Assembly (NCBI GenBank): GCA_009777715.1
Contig: WRLH01000003.1
Coordinates: forward strand, 80,952 to 144,951
Source: Lachnospiraceae bacterium
Lineage (GTDB): Bacteria; Bacillota; Clostridia; Lachnospirales; Lachnospiraceae
Reading direction: 5' to 3'
Length of the DNA stretch: 64,000 nucleotides
The number at the start of each line of letters is the position of its first letter. The first letter of the stretch is position 1. Position numbers and translations under genes: made by a program. The notes beneath the pieces were generated by a model. The model was given only the letters and a program-made list of their open reading frames with translations. It did not search any database and was not told where the DNA came from. Positions 17,444 to 27,530 of the stretch are shown here, in pieces.

Positions 17444-20400
17444 CTAAAATAACTTATCCCCCCTTCAAAAAGAGGCAAATTCTTATTGCCGGGAATGTTT
17501 TTTGCCACAAACTCACCAAAACGTTCCGTATGTGCCATTTTCCCTAATATCCGGCCGCAAGGGCTTGTAATTCCCTCGACCGCCCATGCCGACCCATTGG
17601 GGTTAAAGTCAATCTCCATGGTCGGTTTTCCCGCCGGGGTTGCGTACTGGAAGCAAATCTGCCCATTTGCTTTTAAGGCCTTTAAGGTATCAGGCGAAGC
17701 AACAAACCGCCCCTCGCCATGTGAAACAGGCTGCACGTACAAATCACCGGGCTGGCATTTTGAAAGCCACGGCGAAATAACGGAGCTTACCCTTGCCGTA
17801 ATGTAGCGCGACTGATGGCGGCCGATATGGTTAAATGTCAGGGTCGGGCAATCAGCATCCATTGGTTTTATCTGCCCATATGGGAGCAGGCCCAGCTTCA
17901 CTAAGGCTTGGAAGCCGTTACATATCCCCAGAATCAAGCCGTCCCTTTTTTCAAGCAAATCATGGACAGCTTCAAAAAGGCGTTGGTTGCGGAAAAGTGA
18001 GACAATAAACTTGCCCGACCCGTCCGGTTCATCACCGCCGGAAAATCCGCCGGGGAAAATTAGGATTTGCGCCGAAGCAATCGCTTTTTCCAGTTCCATG
18101 ATTGAATCCTTTAGCATATCCGGGGTCAGGTTACGGACAAGGGCAAAAGAAGCTTGTCCGCCCGCTTTTTCTACTGCTAAAGCTGTATCATATTCGCAGT
18201 TAGTCCCGGGGAAAACCGGAATGACAACCTTTGGCACTATGATTTTTGCTTTTGCAAGATTAATGCTTTGCCTTTTATCCGTAATGACCGGAGCGTCACC
18301 GTCTTGCTTTATTTTTGTCGGGAAGACTCCCTCAAGGGCATTTTCATAATGGGGGCGAAGCTCTGAAAGCAAAAGCGCGGTATTTTCGCCGAATTTTAAG
18401 GTCGGTTCATCGCTTGTGTAACCCAGCAACTGAAAATCCTCAAGCTCCGCACAGGCTTCAAAGATAATCGCTCCTGCCATTCGCCCAAAAGAGGCTTCCG
18501 GGCCGGAAAATCCAATCATGTTGCCAAATGCCATCTTCATAATCGCGCCATAAATTCCGCCATATTCACAGGCATAAGCCGAAAGCACTTTCCCTTTTTT
18601 AACGAGGGCAGTATATTTTGAAAAACTTTCCCGCATTGCTTGATAATCGTCCCCGGTGCTATGAATGAGATAAACCGGATTTCCCGGAGCTTTGAACTCT
18701 GGGCTGATTAGGCTTTCAGCATTTCCGATACCAACCGCAAAAGAAATCAGCGTGGGCGGGACATCTAAGTCGCCGAAGCTTCCGCTCATTGAATCCTTTC
18801 CGCCGATGGCTGCAACCCCTAGCCCAATTTGCGCCGCAAATGCCCCCAGCATCGCGGCAAAAGGCACACCCCACCGTGCTTTGTCACTTCCTAGATGGGG
18901 GAAATATTCTTGGAGTGTCAAGTGAATTTGGTTTAACGCTAAACCTGCCGCTATTAGCTTGGCGACCGAGACCACAACCGCATAAGCCGAACCGCCAAAT
19001 GGGTCATTTTCAGTATAATGAGGGTCACAGCAATATGCCATCGCCGAAGCGGTTCTTGTATTTTTTGCTGGCAATAAAGCCGCCATTGCTTGCGTTTCCG
19101 TAAGGGCAAAGCGGCCGCCGTATGGCATAAAGACGCTTGCATTTCCGATTGAGCTGTCGAATCGCTCACACAGCCCTTTTTGCGAGCAAAAATTCAAGTC
19201 ACTTAACAGCCCGATTAGTTGTTCCTTAAGCGAAAGATGAGGCTCTTTTTCATGGCGGGCATTTTCATCTTGCTTAGGCACATAAACGGAAGCATACCGT
19301 TTTTCACCATTCGTATCAAGGAAAGTGCGGCTTAAGTCAACTATTTTCTGGCCTTGCCAATTCATGACAAGCCGATTGTCATCAGTAATCTTAGCCACTA
19401 AGCTAGCTTCAATGTTTTCACTTTCGGCACAATGTTTTAACTTTTCAAAATCACCCGGCGCGATGACAACTGCCATCCGCTCTTGTGATTCAGAAAGGCA
19501 AAGCTCCGTCCCGTCAAGGCCCTCATATTTTACCGGAATTTTATCAAGATTTATTTCGACTCCGCGAGCAAGCTCTCCGATGGCAACGGACACTCCGCCA
19601 GCCCCAAAATCATTGCAGCGTTTAATCATTTTCGTAACTTCCTCGTTCCGGAACAGGCGTTGTAGTTTCCGCTCTTCGGGGGCGTTGCCTTTTTGGACCT
19701 CGGAAGCACATTCCGCCACGGTTTCCTTGCCGTGTGTTTTGGATGACCCGGTTGCTCCGCCGATTCCGTCACGCCCGGTCCGCCCGCCAAGCAGCACGAC
19801 AAAATCTCCGGCCTCCGGGCTTAAGCGTCTTACGAAGCTAGCCGGGGCTGCGCCGACTACTGCCCCGGCTTCCAAGCGTTTGGCAACATATCCCTCATGG
19901 TAAAGCTCGCGGACAAAACCGGTCGCAATCCCAATTTGATTGCCGTAAGCACTAAAGCCCAAAGCGGCAGTCTGGGTCAGCTTCCGCTGGGGCAGCTTGC
20001 CTTTCATCGTCTCAGCCAGCGGTTTCCTAGGGTCGCCTGACCCGGTTATCCGCATTGCCTGATAAACGTATGCCCGCCCGGACAAAGGGTCACGAATCGC
20101 ACCGCCGATACAGGTTGACGCGCCGCCGTATGGTTCTATCTCCGTTGGGTGGTTATGGGTTTCGTTTTTGAAAAATAAAAGCCAGTCCTCACTTCTTTCT
20201 TTAAAATCGGCTTTGATTTTTATTGTACAAGCGTTTATTTCATCAGATTCATCAAGCATTTTAAGCTCGCCCCGCTTTTTAAGGTATTTCATCGGGGCGG
20301 TGGCAATCCGCATTAATGTAGCTGGTTTATTTTCATTGATTGAAAGAAATAGCTCGTAAGCTTTTTTAACCCGGCCGTCAAGAATTTCTGCTTCTTCGAT

Positions 20401-21099
20401 TACGGTATTAAATGTTGTATGGCGGCAATGATCCGACCAATAGGTATCAATGACCCGCACTTCCGTAAAAGTGGGATTCCTTTTTTCGCTCTTAAAATAA
20501 TCCCTTAGCATTAATAAATCCCCGGCCGACATCGAAAGCAAAAGGTTTTCGCGAAGCTGTTCCAGTTCTTCTTTGTCCATGTCGGCAAAACCGCCAATTT
20601 CCGGAATCGCGGCCTTAGAAGCTTTTAAAGAACGCTTAAGGGTCTTTGGTTTTTCATCAGTTATATAGCGGCTTTCAACCGGGTTAATCAGATACGAGCG
20701 GATTTTTCGGAAATCACTTTCACCGGCCCCGGAAATGGCGTATACTTTTGCCGCCCTGACGGCCGGGCGTTCCCCACCTAAAAGCATTTGGACGCATTGC
20801 TCGCAGGAATCAGCCCGGACATCAAACTGGCCCGGCAAAGGTTCGCAAACGAGGAGGCGTGTATCTAACGGAAATTCCGGCAGTTTTTCCTCATAATAAA
20901 AATCACAGGCCGGTTCACTTAAGATGGTTTCGATGACTGGAAGCCAGTTGGCTTTCGCAAGGCCTTCAATGTCATAGCGGTTAAACAGCCGGATTTTTAT
21001 TGGGGGCAGGCCCAATATTTCTTTTAGTTCACTGCCTAGCATTTGGGACTCAATGTCAAAGCCGGGGCGTTTTTCTACATAACAGCGATATACTGGCAA
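17440..21099 (-). CDS. purL: Phosphoribosylformylglycinamidine synthase, single-chain
   Basis: 1,219 residues containing synthetase halves (THNHPTEIEPYGGASTCIGG, FGAGGVSVAIGELARG) and a C-terminal glutaminase (FPGTNCEYDTA, GICNGFQALVKLG, then His/Glu near PVSHGEGRF). It converts FGAR to FGAM using glutamine and ATP in purine synthesis. One-chain PurL of this length is typical of Clostridia, where PurS and PurQ are not separate. I accept the TTG start because GGAGG sits seven bases upstream. It ends the carA-carB-purL stretch and overlaps the following lipoprotein gene by four bases. Confidence 0.95.
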   Translation of the reverse strand: MPVYRCYVEKRPGFDIESQMLGSELKEILGLPPIKIRLFNRYDIEGLAKANWLPVIETILSEPACDFYYEEKLPEFPLDTRLLVCEPLPGQFDVRADSCEQCVQMLLGGERPAVRAAKVYAISGAGESDFRKIRSYLINPVESRYITDEKPKTLKRSLKASKAAIPEIGGFADMDKEELEQLRENLLLSMSAGDLLMLRDYFKSEKRNPTFTEVRVIDTYWSDHCRHTTFNTVIEEAEILDGRVKKAYELFLSINENKPATLMRIATAPMKYLKKRGELKMLDESDEINACTIKIKADFKERSEDWLLFFKNETHNHPTEIEPYGGASTCIGGAIRDPLSGRAYVYQAMRITGSGDPRKPLAETMKGKLPQRKLTQTAALGFSAYGNQIGIATGFVRELYHEGYVAKRLEAGAVVGAAPASFVRRLSPEAGDFVVLLGGRTGRDGIGGATGSSKTHGKETVAECASEVQKGNAPEERKLQRLFRNEEVTKMIKRCNDFGAGGVSVAIGELARGVEINLDKIPVKYEGLDGTELCLSESQERMAVVIAPGDFEKLKHCAESENIEASLVAKITDDNRLVMNWQGQKIVDLSRTFLDTNGEKRYASVYVPKQDENARHEKEPHLSLKEQLIGLLSDLNFCSQKGLCERFDSSIGNASVFMPYGGRFALTETQAMAALLPAKNTRTASAMAYCCDPHYTENDPFGGSAYAVVVSVAKLIAAGLALNQIHLTLQEYFPHLGSDKARWGVPFAAMLGAFAAQIGLGVAAIGGKDSMSGSFGDLDVPPTLISFAVGIGNAESLISPEFKAPGNPVYLIHSTGDDYQAMRESFSKYTALVKKGKVLSAYACEYGGIYGAIMKMAFGNMIGFSGPEASFGRMAGAIIFEACAELEDFQLLGYTSDEPTLKFGENTALLLSELRPHYENALEGVFPTKIKQDGDAPVITDKRQSINLAKAKIIVPKVVIPVFPGTNCEYDTALAVEKAGGQASFALVRNLTPDMLKDSIMELEKAIASAQILIFPGGFSGGDEPDGSGKFIVSLFRNQRLFEAVHDLLEKRDGLILGICNGFQALVKLGLLPYGQIKPMDADCPTLTFNHIGRHQSRYITARVSSVISPWLSKCQPGDLYVQPVSHGEGRFVASPDTLKALKANGQICFQYATPAGKPTMEIDFNPNGSAWAVEGITSPCGRILGKMAHTERFGEFVAKNIPGNKNLPLFEGGISYFR

Positions 21100-21134
21100 A
21101 TTTTTACCTCCATTATTTTTTCCTCATGCGCAAA

Positions 21135-24100
21135 CTATAATCGACCGCTAGCGATCGTATGCTCGCACCCGGATAAATCAATAATATTAACTAACTCCGT
21201 ATTCGATTCATTGTAACCCGAAAGCAGGCTGTCGGCTAGGGCATTTGCCGTGTCAACCGAGGTAAGGCACGGTATGCCAAGCAAGCAAGCTTTCCGGCGG
21301 ATTTTGACATCATCAAACGCCGGGTTGCGGCCTTTTTCCGATGTTGAGATGATTAAGCCAATTTCCCCGCTTTCCAGCAAGGTCGCGGTATTATTTGACG
21401 GGCATTCCCATATTTTTTCCACTAATTTGACTTTAAATCCTTTGCTCTTAAGATATTTTGCTGTTCCTCTGGTTGCATAGAGGATAAATCCAAATTTTAC
21501 CAATTTTTCCGCGATATCATCAATTTCACTTTTGTCACTTTCGCGGACGGTTATCAAAGCCCCTAAATCTTTCCTAATGCGATAAGCCGCGGCGGTAAGC
21601 CCTTTGTAAAGCGCTTCTTCAAGGTTTCGCCCGATTCCCAGCACTTCCCCGGTAGACTTCATCTCCGGCCCTAAGTGGGTATCAAGCCCGGCCAGCTTTT
21701 CAAAGGAAAAAACCGGGACTTTAACCGCAACATACGGCGGTATTTCAGCAATTCCAGCTTTTAAGCCAAGGGACATGAGCGTTTGCCCCATGCTTACCTT
21801 AGTTGCAATTTCACACATCGGAATGCCCGTTACCTTGCTCAAATAAGGGACTGTCCGCGATGCGCGGGGGTTGACCTCAATCACATAAATCTCTTTATCA
21901 TAAATGACATATTGGATATTGACAAGCCCTTTTACTTTTAAAGCAAAACAAAGTTTTTCCGTCACCGCAAGCAGTTTTTTGGTCAAATCCTCATCAACAT
22001 TAAGGGTTGGGTAAACGGCAATGCTGTCGCCGGAATGGATTCCGGTCCTTTCAATATGCTCCATAATGCCCGGAATCAAGATCTCCTTTCCGTCACAAAT
22101 AGCATCAACTTCTATTTCCAAGCCCTCAATATATTTGTCAATTAAAACCGGATTTTCGTGTTTGGTACGCAAAATTATTTCCATGTATTCATTAATATCC
22201 GCTTCCTGCCAAGCGATAATCATATTTTGGCCGCCAAGCACGTAAGACGGGCGTAAAAGAACCGGGAAGCCAAGTTTTTTTGCGGCTTTTACCGCTTCTT
22301 CTTTCGTACTTATCGCATATCCTTTGGGACGGAGAATCTTTAGCTCCTCAAGCAAAGTATCAAAGCGTTCCCGGTCTTCACAAATATCAATGCTGTCCGC
22401 TTGTGTCCCGATTATTTTTACGCCGCGTTCGCTAAGTTTTTTGGTCAGCTTAATTGCTGTCCCGCCGCCGAACGCCACGACAACGCCAATCGGCTTTTCA
22501 ATTTCAATAATGCTCATCACATCATCAAGGCATAACGGCTCAAAATACAGCCTGTCAGCAGTATCAAAGTCTGTTGACACCGTTTCAGGATTGTTATTGA
22601 TGACAATGACCTCATACCCCATGCTTTTTAAGGTCCAGACGCTATGGACGCAAGCATAATCAAACTCAATCCCTTGGCCAATCCTGATTGGGCCGCTGCC
22701 AAGGACCACCACGCGCTGTTTTTGGCTTTTTTCGATAAAGGCAAGGGCTTCATTTTCCACGCCCATGCTCACGCCCATGCTCATGCCTGTGCTTACGCCC
22801 GTGCTGATTGAATAAAAATACGGCGTTTTAGCTTCAAATTCTCCGCCGCAAGTATCAACCATTTTATAAACCAGCTTCTGGTTATGCGAGGTTTTTTTAG
22901 CGGCGATATTTTTTAACCCATTTAAAAACCAGCGGTCTACCCTGGTGATATTGTGGAGTTCATCAACCGTAATTCCGCGTTTTATTGCTTCGTATAAGAC
23001 GAATAAACGCTCATCGGTTACGGTTTTGAGCAGGGTATGGATTTCTTCATCTGTTTTTTGGCTAAGCCGGGGAAAATCAAGGCTTAACAGGCCCAGCTCC
23101 GCGCCGCGGACCGCTTTAACTAATGCTTCCTCAAAAGTATCAGCCATTGCCATTACTTCCCCGGTTGCTTTCATTTGCGTGCCTAAGTCATTGTCGGCAT
23201 AGACAAACTTGTCAAACGGCCATTTTGGCAGCTTAACCGCAACATAATCAAGGGTTGGCTCAAAGGCTGCATAAGTATTCCCGGTAATTGCATTTTTTAT
23301 CTCGTCAAGCGTATAACCAAGCGCGATTTTGGTTGCAACCTTGGCAATGGGATAACCTGTTGCCTTGCTGGCAAGGGCTGATGAACGTGATACCCGTGGA
23401 TTTACCTCAATAACGGCGTATTCAAAGCTATGAGGGTGGATTGCCAACTGGCAGTTGCAGCCCCCCTCAACCCCAAGCGACTCAATGATATTAAGGGACG
23501 CTGATCTTAACATTTGATATTCCTTGTCAGCCAAGGTCACCGCCGGGGCAATGACAATGCTGTCCCCTGTATGCACGCCAACCGGGTCAAAATTTTCCAT
23601 TGAGCAGACAATAATCGCGTTCCCGGCGCGGTCACGCATGACCTCAAACTCAATTTCTTTCCACCCGGCAATTGATTTCTCGACCAGTATCTGGGTAATC
23701 GGCGAAAGTGAAAGGCCGTTTGCAGCAATCAGGCGCAGGTTTTCCTCATCTTTGGCAATGCCGCCGCCGCTTCCCCCCAGCGTAAACGCCGGGCGGACAA
23801 CAACCGGATATCCCATCTCTTCTGCGGCCTTAACTGCCGTTTCAACATCATTGGCGATCTTAGACGGAATGACAGGCTGTGAGATTTTTTGCATTGTTTC
23901 TTTAAAAAGTAATCTGTCCTCTGCCTTATTGATTGTTTCCGGTGACGAGCCAAGCAGTTTTACGTTCATTTTTTCAAGAAAACCTTCGCGAGCCAGCTTC
24001 ATGCAAAGGGTGAGGCCCGTCTGGCCGCCTAGCCCGGAAAGAATGCTGTCAGGCCGTTCTTTTTCAATAATGCGCTTGATGGTCGTAAGGGTCATTGGCT

Positions 24101-24299
24101 CGATATAGATTTTGTCCGCGATATTGCTGTCAGTCATAATCGTGGCCGGATTCGAATTGACAAGGATAATTTCTATCCCATCTTCCTTTAAAATCCGGCA
24201 AGCCTGTGTCCCGGCATAGTCAAACTCTGCGGCCTGGCCAATGACAATCGGCCCAGAGCCGATGACCATGACTTTTTTTATCGATTTATCTCTTGGCAT
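21135..24299 (-). CDS. carB: Carbamoyl phosphate synthase, large subunit
   Basis: 1,054 residues with two homologous ATP-grasp halves, each starting with a signature (VMVIGSGPIVIGQAAEFDYAG and, near residue 535, VVVLGSGPIRIGQGIEFDYA), plus a C-terminal regulatory domain. It makes carbamoyl phosphate for pyrimidines and arginine. Between the halves, near residue 505, is a low-complexity stretch STGVSTGMSMGVSMGVE encoded by short tandem repeats (plus about 22757-22806); homologues as I know them have a short unrelated linker there. It overlaps carA by 14 bases. Confidence 0.95.
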   Translation of the reverse strand: MPRDKSIKKVMVIGSGPIVIGQAAEFDYAGTQACRILKEDGIEIILVNSNPATIMTDSNIADKIYIEPMTLTTIKRIIEKERPDSILSGLGGQTGLTLCMKLAREGFLEKMNVKLLGSSPETINKAEDRLLFKETMQKISQPVIPSKIANDVETAVKAAEEMGYPVVVRPAFTLGGSGGGIAKDEENLRLIAANGLSLSPITQILVEKSIAGWKEIEFEVMRDRAGNAIIVCSMENFDPVGVHTGDSIVIAPAVTLADKEYQMLRSASLNIIESLGVEGGCNCQLAIHPHSFEYAVIEVNPRVSRSSALASKATGYPIAKVATKIALGYTLDEIKNAITGNTYAAFEPTLDYVAVKLPKWPFDKFVYADNDLGTQMKATGEVMAMADTFEEALVKAVRGAELGLLSLDFPRLSQKTDEEIHTLLKTVTDERLFVLYEAIKRGITVDELHNITRVDRWFLNGLKNIAAKKTSHNQKLVYKMVDTCGGEFEAKTPYFYSISTGVSTGMSMGVSMGVENEALAFIEKSQKQRVVVLGSGPIRIGQGIEFDYACVHSVWTLKSMGYEVIVINNNPETVSTDFDTADRLYFEPLCLDDVMSIIEIEKPIGVVVAFGGGTAIKLTKKLSERGVKIIGTQADSIDICEDRERFDTLLEELKILRPKGYAISTKEEAVKAAKKLGFPVLLRPSYVLGGQNMIIAWQEADINEYMEIILRTKHENPVLIDKYIEGLEIEVDAICDGKEILIPGIMEHIERTGIHSGDSIAVYPTLNVDEDLTKKLLAVTEKLCFALKVKGLVNIQYVIYDKEIYVIEVNPRASRTVPYLSKVTGIPMCEIATKVSMGQTLMSLGLKAGIAEIPPYVAVKVPVFSFEKLAGLDTHLGPEMKSTGEVLGIGRNLEEALYKGLTAAAYRIRKDLGALITVRESDKSEIDDIAEKLVKFGFILYATRGTAKYLKSKGFKVKLVEKIWECPSNNTATLLESGEIGLIISTSEKGRNPAFDDVKIRRKACLLGIPCLTSVDTANALADSLLSGYNESNTELVNIIDLSGCEHTIASGRL

Positions 24300-25338
24300 A
24301 TGTATCCATCCTTTCTAAGAAACGGTCAAATAAAAACGCCGTATCAAGCGGCCCGCCCTTAGCCTCCGGGTGAAACTGGACCGAAAATGAGTTGCCGTAG
24401 TCCATTCCCTCACAAGTTCCGTCATTGATATTAATAAACGAGGGCGCGGAAGATAAAACAGAATAACTGTGGTTCTGGCTGGTAATATAAACCCGCCCGG
24501 TTAAAACATCTTTAACAGGCTGGTTTGCCCCGCGATGCCCGAATTTCAGCTTTGCTGTTTTATAGCCCTTAGCCAAAGCCATCAGCTGATGGCCAAGGCA
24601 AATGCCAAAAACCGGGATTTTGCTTTCGAAAAAATGCCTGATTGTTTCAATAATTTTTTCATTTTCCAAAGCCGCCGGGTCACCCGGCCCATTGCTTAGC
24701 ATGATCCCGCTTGGCTTCATTGCAAAAACTGTCTTTGCGTCCGTGTCATGCGGAAATGACCATATTTCACAACCGCGTGAAACCAAAGCGTCCGCAATGC
24801 CTTTTTTTGCCCCAAAATCCATCAGCGCAACCCGGTGGCCTTTATTTCCAATTTTTTCCAATTGCTTCCGCGAGACCGAAGCAACGGCATTAGTAACCCG
24901 GTAAGCTTTGGCTTCGTTTAAGTCCTTTTCGGTCGGGAAAGCACAAGTGATTTTGCCGTTCATAGCCCCATTTTCACGGATAACCTTGGTGAGCTGCCTC
25001 GTGTCGATTCCGTATAGCCCAGCAACGCCCTGATTTTTTAAAAAAGTGTCAAGCGTACCCTCGCTGCGGAAATTGGAGGGGGTTTGACACGGGTGTTTGA
25101 CGATATAGGCTGCCGCGCTAATCTTTTCATTTTCAAAATCGCAAGGAATGATACCGTAGTTGCCGATTAGCGGAAACGTCATCAGGATAATCTGGCCATA
25201 ATAGCTTGGGTCGGTCAGCGTTTCTATGTAACCTGTCATTCCGGTCGCGAAAACGACTTCTCCGGTCACCTCGCTCACCGCGCCAAATGATTCCCCCGCA
25301 AATATCATTCCATTTTCTAGTATTAAATACGCTGGCAT
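24286..25338 (-). CDS. carA: Carbamoyl phosphate synthase, small (glutaminase) subunit
   Basis: 350 residues. The N-terminal domain starts MPAYLILENGMIFAGESFG and the C-terminal class I glutaminase contains FGICLGHQLMALA (nucleophile Cys) and VQFHPEA (catalytic His, Glu). It supplies ammonia to CarB through an internal tunnel. The gene follows purF by 15 bases and overlaps carB, so the subunits are translationally coupled. Only one carAB pair is visible, so it must serve both arginine and UMP synthesis unless another lies outside the window. Confidence 0.95.
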   Translation of the reverse strand: MPAYLILENGMIFAGESFGAVSEVTGEVVFATGMTGYIETLTDPSYYGQIILMTFPLIGNYGIIPCDFENEKISAAAYIVKHPCQTPSNFRSEGTLDTFLKNQGVAGLYGIDTRQLTKVIRENGAMNGKITCAFPTEKDLNEAKAYRVTNAVASVSRKQLEKIGNKGHRVALMDFGAKKGIADALVSRGCEIWSFPHDTDAKTVFAMKPSGIMLSNGPGDPAALENEKIIETIRHFFESKIPVFGICLGHQLMALAKGYKTAKLKFGHRGANQPVKDVLTGRVYITSQNHSYSVLSSAPSFININDGTCEGMDYGNSFSVQFHPEAKGGPLDTAFLFDRFLERMDTYAKR

Positions 25339-25353
25339 ATATCACTCCTTTTC

Positions 25354-26715
25354 TTACTCACTTTGAAAACAAGCTGTGCAAAACGAAAGCTGGCAATCGC
25401 CGCAAGCCCTCTTTAGGCCGTCAAGGCTTATATAACCAAGGCTGTCCGCGCCAATTTCCTTGCAGACCTCAGTTAAGCTTAGTTTGCTGGCGATTAAATT
25501 TTCCTCTGCCCCAATATCCGTTCCGTAATGGCAAGTATAACGAAACGGCGGGGACGAAATCCGTAGATGAACTTCCTTTGCCCCGGCATTCCTTAAGCTT
25601 CTTACGATTTTTTCACAGGTTGTGCCTCTGACGATTGAATCATCAACCATGATGACCCGCTTTCCCCGGACATTAGCCGCTAGTGGATTTAGTTTCTGCC
25701 GGACGGCACTGTCTCTTTGTGACTGGGTCGGATAAATAAAACTGCGGCCGATATAACGGTTTTTGACAAACCCGGACACCAGTTTTATCCCGCTTTTGGC
25801 ACTATAACCGCTGGCTGCCTCAAGCCCGCTGTCCGGAACGCCGATAATGATATCCGCCAAAGCCGGGCATTCATCAAAAAGCACCGCCCCCATATTAAAT
25901 CTTGCGTCATAAACCGAAAGCCCGTCAAGCACCGAATCCGGCCTTGCAAAATAAACATATTCAAAAATGCAAAGACCCCGGTCCTTTTCCTTTTTGGTGA
26001 GGATAATCTGTTCGGAAATCAGCTTGCCTTGCTCGAAAACAATCATTTCACCCGGCTTTACGTCCCTTACAAAATCAAAACCGCACACCTCAAGGGCGCA
26101 GCTTTCTGACGCAACCGCATAACCTATCTCGTTCTTCCCAATGCAAAGGGGGCGGAAGCCGTCCGCGTCACGGACAGCAATCAATTTGTCCTTTCCGCTA
26201 GCTATTGCCAGCGAAAACGCGCCTTTGATATGCTGGACTGCTTTGATGATTCCAGAAGCCGTGCCATGCTTTGTGATGTGGTAAGCAAGCAAAGATGAGA
26301 CAATTTCGCTGTCGCTTGTCGCATCGAACCTAAGGCCGTTTTGGCTAAGGCTTTCGCGGATCTCTTTGGCATTGGTGACATTGCCGTTATGGGAAAGGGC
26401 AATCCGCCCGGTCAGATAATCCGTCACAAACGGCCCGGCATTTTCTTTTGTGCTGCTGCCATAGGTTGAATAGCGGGTGTGGCCAACAGCGGTTTTCCCA
26501 CCTGGCAAAGTATTTAATGTGTCGTATGAAAATACTTCGCCAACTAAGCCAAGGTCCTTTAAAAGGAATATTTTGTTTTGATAAGCTACGGCAATTCCTG
26601 CGCTTTCCTGCCCGCGGTGCTGGAGCGAAAGCAAACCGTTATATGTAATCCCAACGGCTTCATCAACTAGCAAGCTGACCCCGAATACCGCGCATTCCTC
26701 ATTTAATTTTCTCAT
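25354..26715 (-). CDS. purF: Amidophosphoribosyltransferase
   Basis: 453 residues. The N-terminus MRKLNEE-CAVFGV shows a short propeptide before the catalytic Cys, as in the Bacillus enzyme, then LSLQHRGQESAGIA. The C-terminal half carries the PRPP-binding motif VIMVDDSIVRGTT. Conserved Cys near the C-terminus (RACGDCQLSFCTACF) suggest the Fe-S cluster of the Bacillus type. It performs the first step of purine synthesis from PRPP and glutamine. Its 5' gap of 89 bases holds two hairpins, and carA follows closely. Confidence 0.95.
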   Translation of the reverse strand: MRKLNEECAVFGVSLLVDEAVGITYNGLLSLQHRGQESAGIAVAYQNKIFLLKDLGLVGEVFSYDTLNTLPGGKTAVGHTRYSTYGSSTKENAGPFVTDYLTGRIALSHNGNVTNAKEIRESLSQNGLRFDATSDSEIVSSLLAYHITKHGTASGIIKAVQHIKGAFSLAIASGKDKLIAVRDADGFRPLCIGKNEIGYAVASESCALEVCGFDFVRDVKPGEMIVFEQGKLISEQIILTKKEKDRGLCIFEYVYFARPDSVLDGLSVYDARFNMGAVLFDECPALADIIIGVPDSGLEAASGYSAKSGIKLVSGFVKNRYIGRSFIYPTQSQRDSAVRQKLNPLAANVRGKRVIMVDDSIVRGTTCEKIVRSLRNAGAKEVHLRISSPPFRYTCHYGTDIGAEENLIASKLSLTEVCKEIGADSLGYISLDGLKRACGDCQLSFCTACFQSE

Positions 26716-26726
26716 ATATGCACTCC

Positions 26727-26811
26727 AAAGAATGCGCTTTTTGCATTCTTTTAATGTGTTAGCAATTCTTAGCGAGCTGTTTTGCAGCGAGCTTTTAGAA
26801 TTGCTTACACA
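26727..26811. other. Two intercistronic hairpins between purC and purF
   Basis: AAAGAATGC / GCATTCTTT (26727-26735 with 26743-26751) forms a 9-bp stem close to the purF start. A larger imperfect hairpin (26755-26769 with 26797-26811, TGTGTTAGCAATTCT against its near complement) overlaps the purC stop. Neither is followed by a U tract in the direction of transcription. Their position suggests processing or differential stability within a long transcript, not termination. Confidence 0.55.
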
Positions 26812-27518
26812 TTTAGTAGTCTGGTTAGGACTTCCTGATAACTTTCCGGCACATTGCCCATATTCCGGCGGAAACGGTCTTTATCAAGCTTTTCATTCGT
26901 TTCTAAATCCCATAAACGGCATGAGTCGGGTGAAATTTCATCACATAAAATAAGTTTGCCGTCAAATCTTCCAAACTCAAGCTTAAAATCAACCAGCTTA
27001 ATGCCGACCTTTCTAAATAATTCGCTTAATAAATCATTTATCCTAAGCGTTTTTTCTTCCATTTCCTTAAGCTCTTCCTTGGTTGCAATCCCAAGGGCCG
27101 TTATTTGGCTGATATTTATCATCGGGTCACCAAGCTCATCATCTTTTAAGCTAAATTCGGCGACAATATTATTTAGCTTGCTGCCCTCAGCCACGCCGTA
27201 TTTTTTGGAAAAGCTCCCGGCGGCCACATTCCTTACGATTACCTCAACCATGACTATTTCGGCTTTTTTGGCCAGCACTTTTGTTTCGTCAATTACTTCA
27301 ATTAAGTGAGTTTCGATTCCGTTTTGCGAAAGATAATCATAAAGCAAATTTGAAATGGCGGCATTTAACTTGCCTTTATCATTCAAATCCTCTTTCTTTT
27401 CGCCGTTAAAGGCGGTGGCGGTGTCCTTGTAGAAAATGACGACGCTTTTTTCGTCCGGCCCGGCATAAATTACTTTTGATTTTCCCTCGTACATGACTTC
27501 TTTACCATTTTTTTCCAT
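26805..27518 (-). CDS. purC: SAICAR synthetase (phosphoribosylaminoimidazole-succinocarboxamide synthase)
   Basis: 237 residues, the usual size for the bacterial family, with MYEGKSKVIYAG, KDTATAFNGEKK and KLEFGRFDGKLILCDEISPDSCRLWD. It joins aspartate to CAIR with ATP; PurB later removes fumarate from the product. It lies 12 bases after dapL. It is one of several aspartate-consuming enzymes in this run. Confidence 0.95.
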   Translation of the reverse strand: MEKNGKEVMYEGKSKVIYAGPDEKSVVIFYKDTATAFNGEKKEDLNDKGKLNAAISNLLYDYLSQNGIETHLIEVIDETKVLAKKAEIVMVEVIVRNVAAGSFSKKYGVAEGSKLNNIVAEFSLKDDELGDPMINISQITALGIATKEELKEMEEKTLRINDLLSELFRKVGIKLVDFKLEFGRFDGKLILCDEISPDSCRLWDLETNEKLDKDRFRRNMGNVPESYQEVLTRLLNV

Positions 27519-27530
27519 TTTTCCCTCCGG

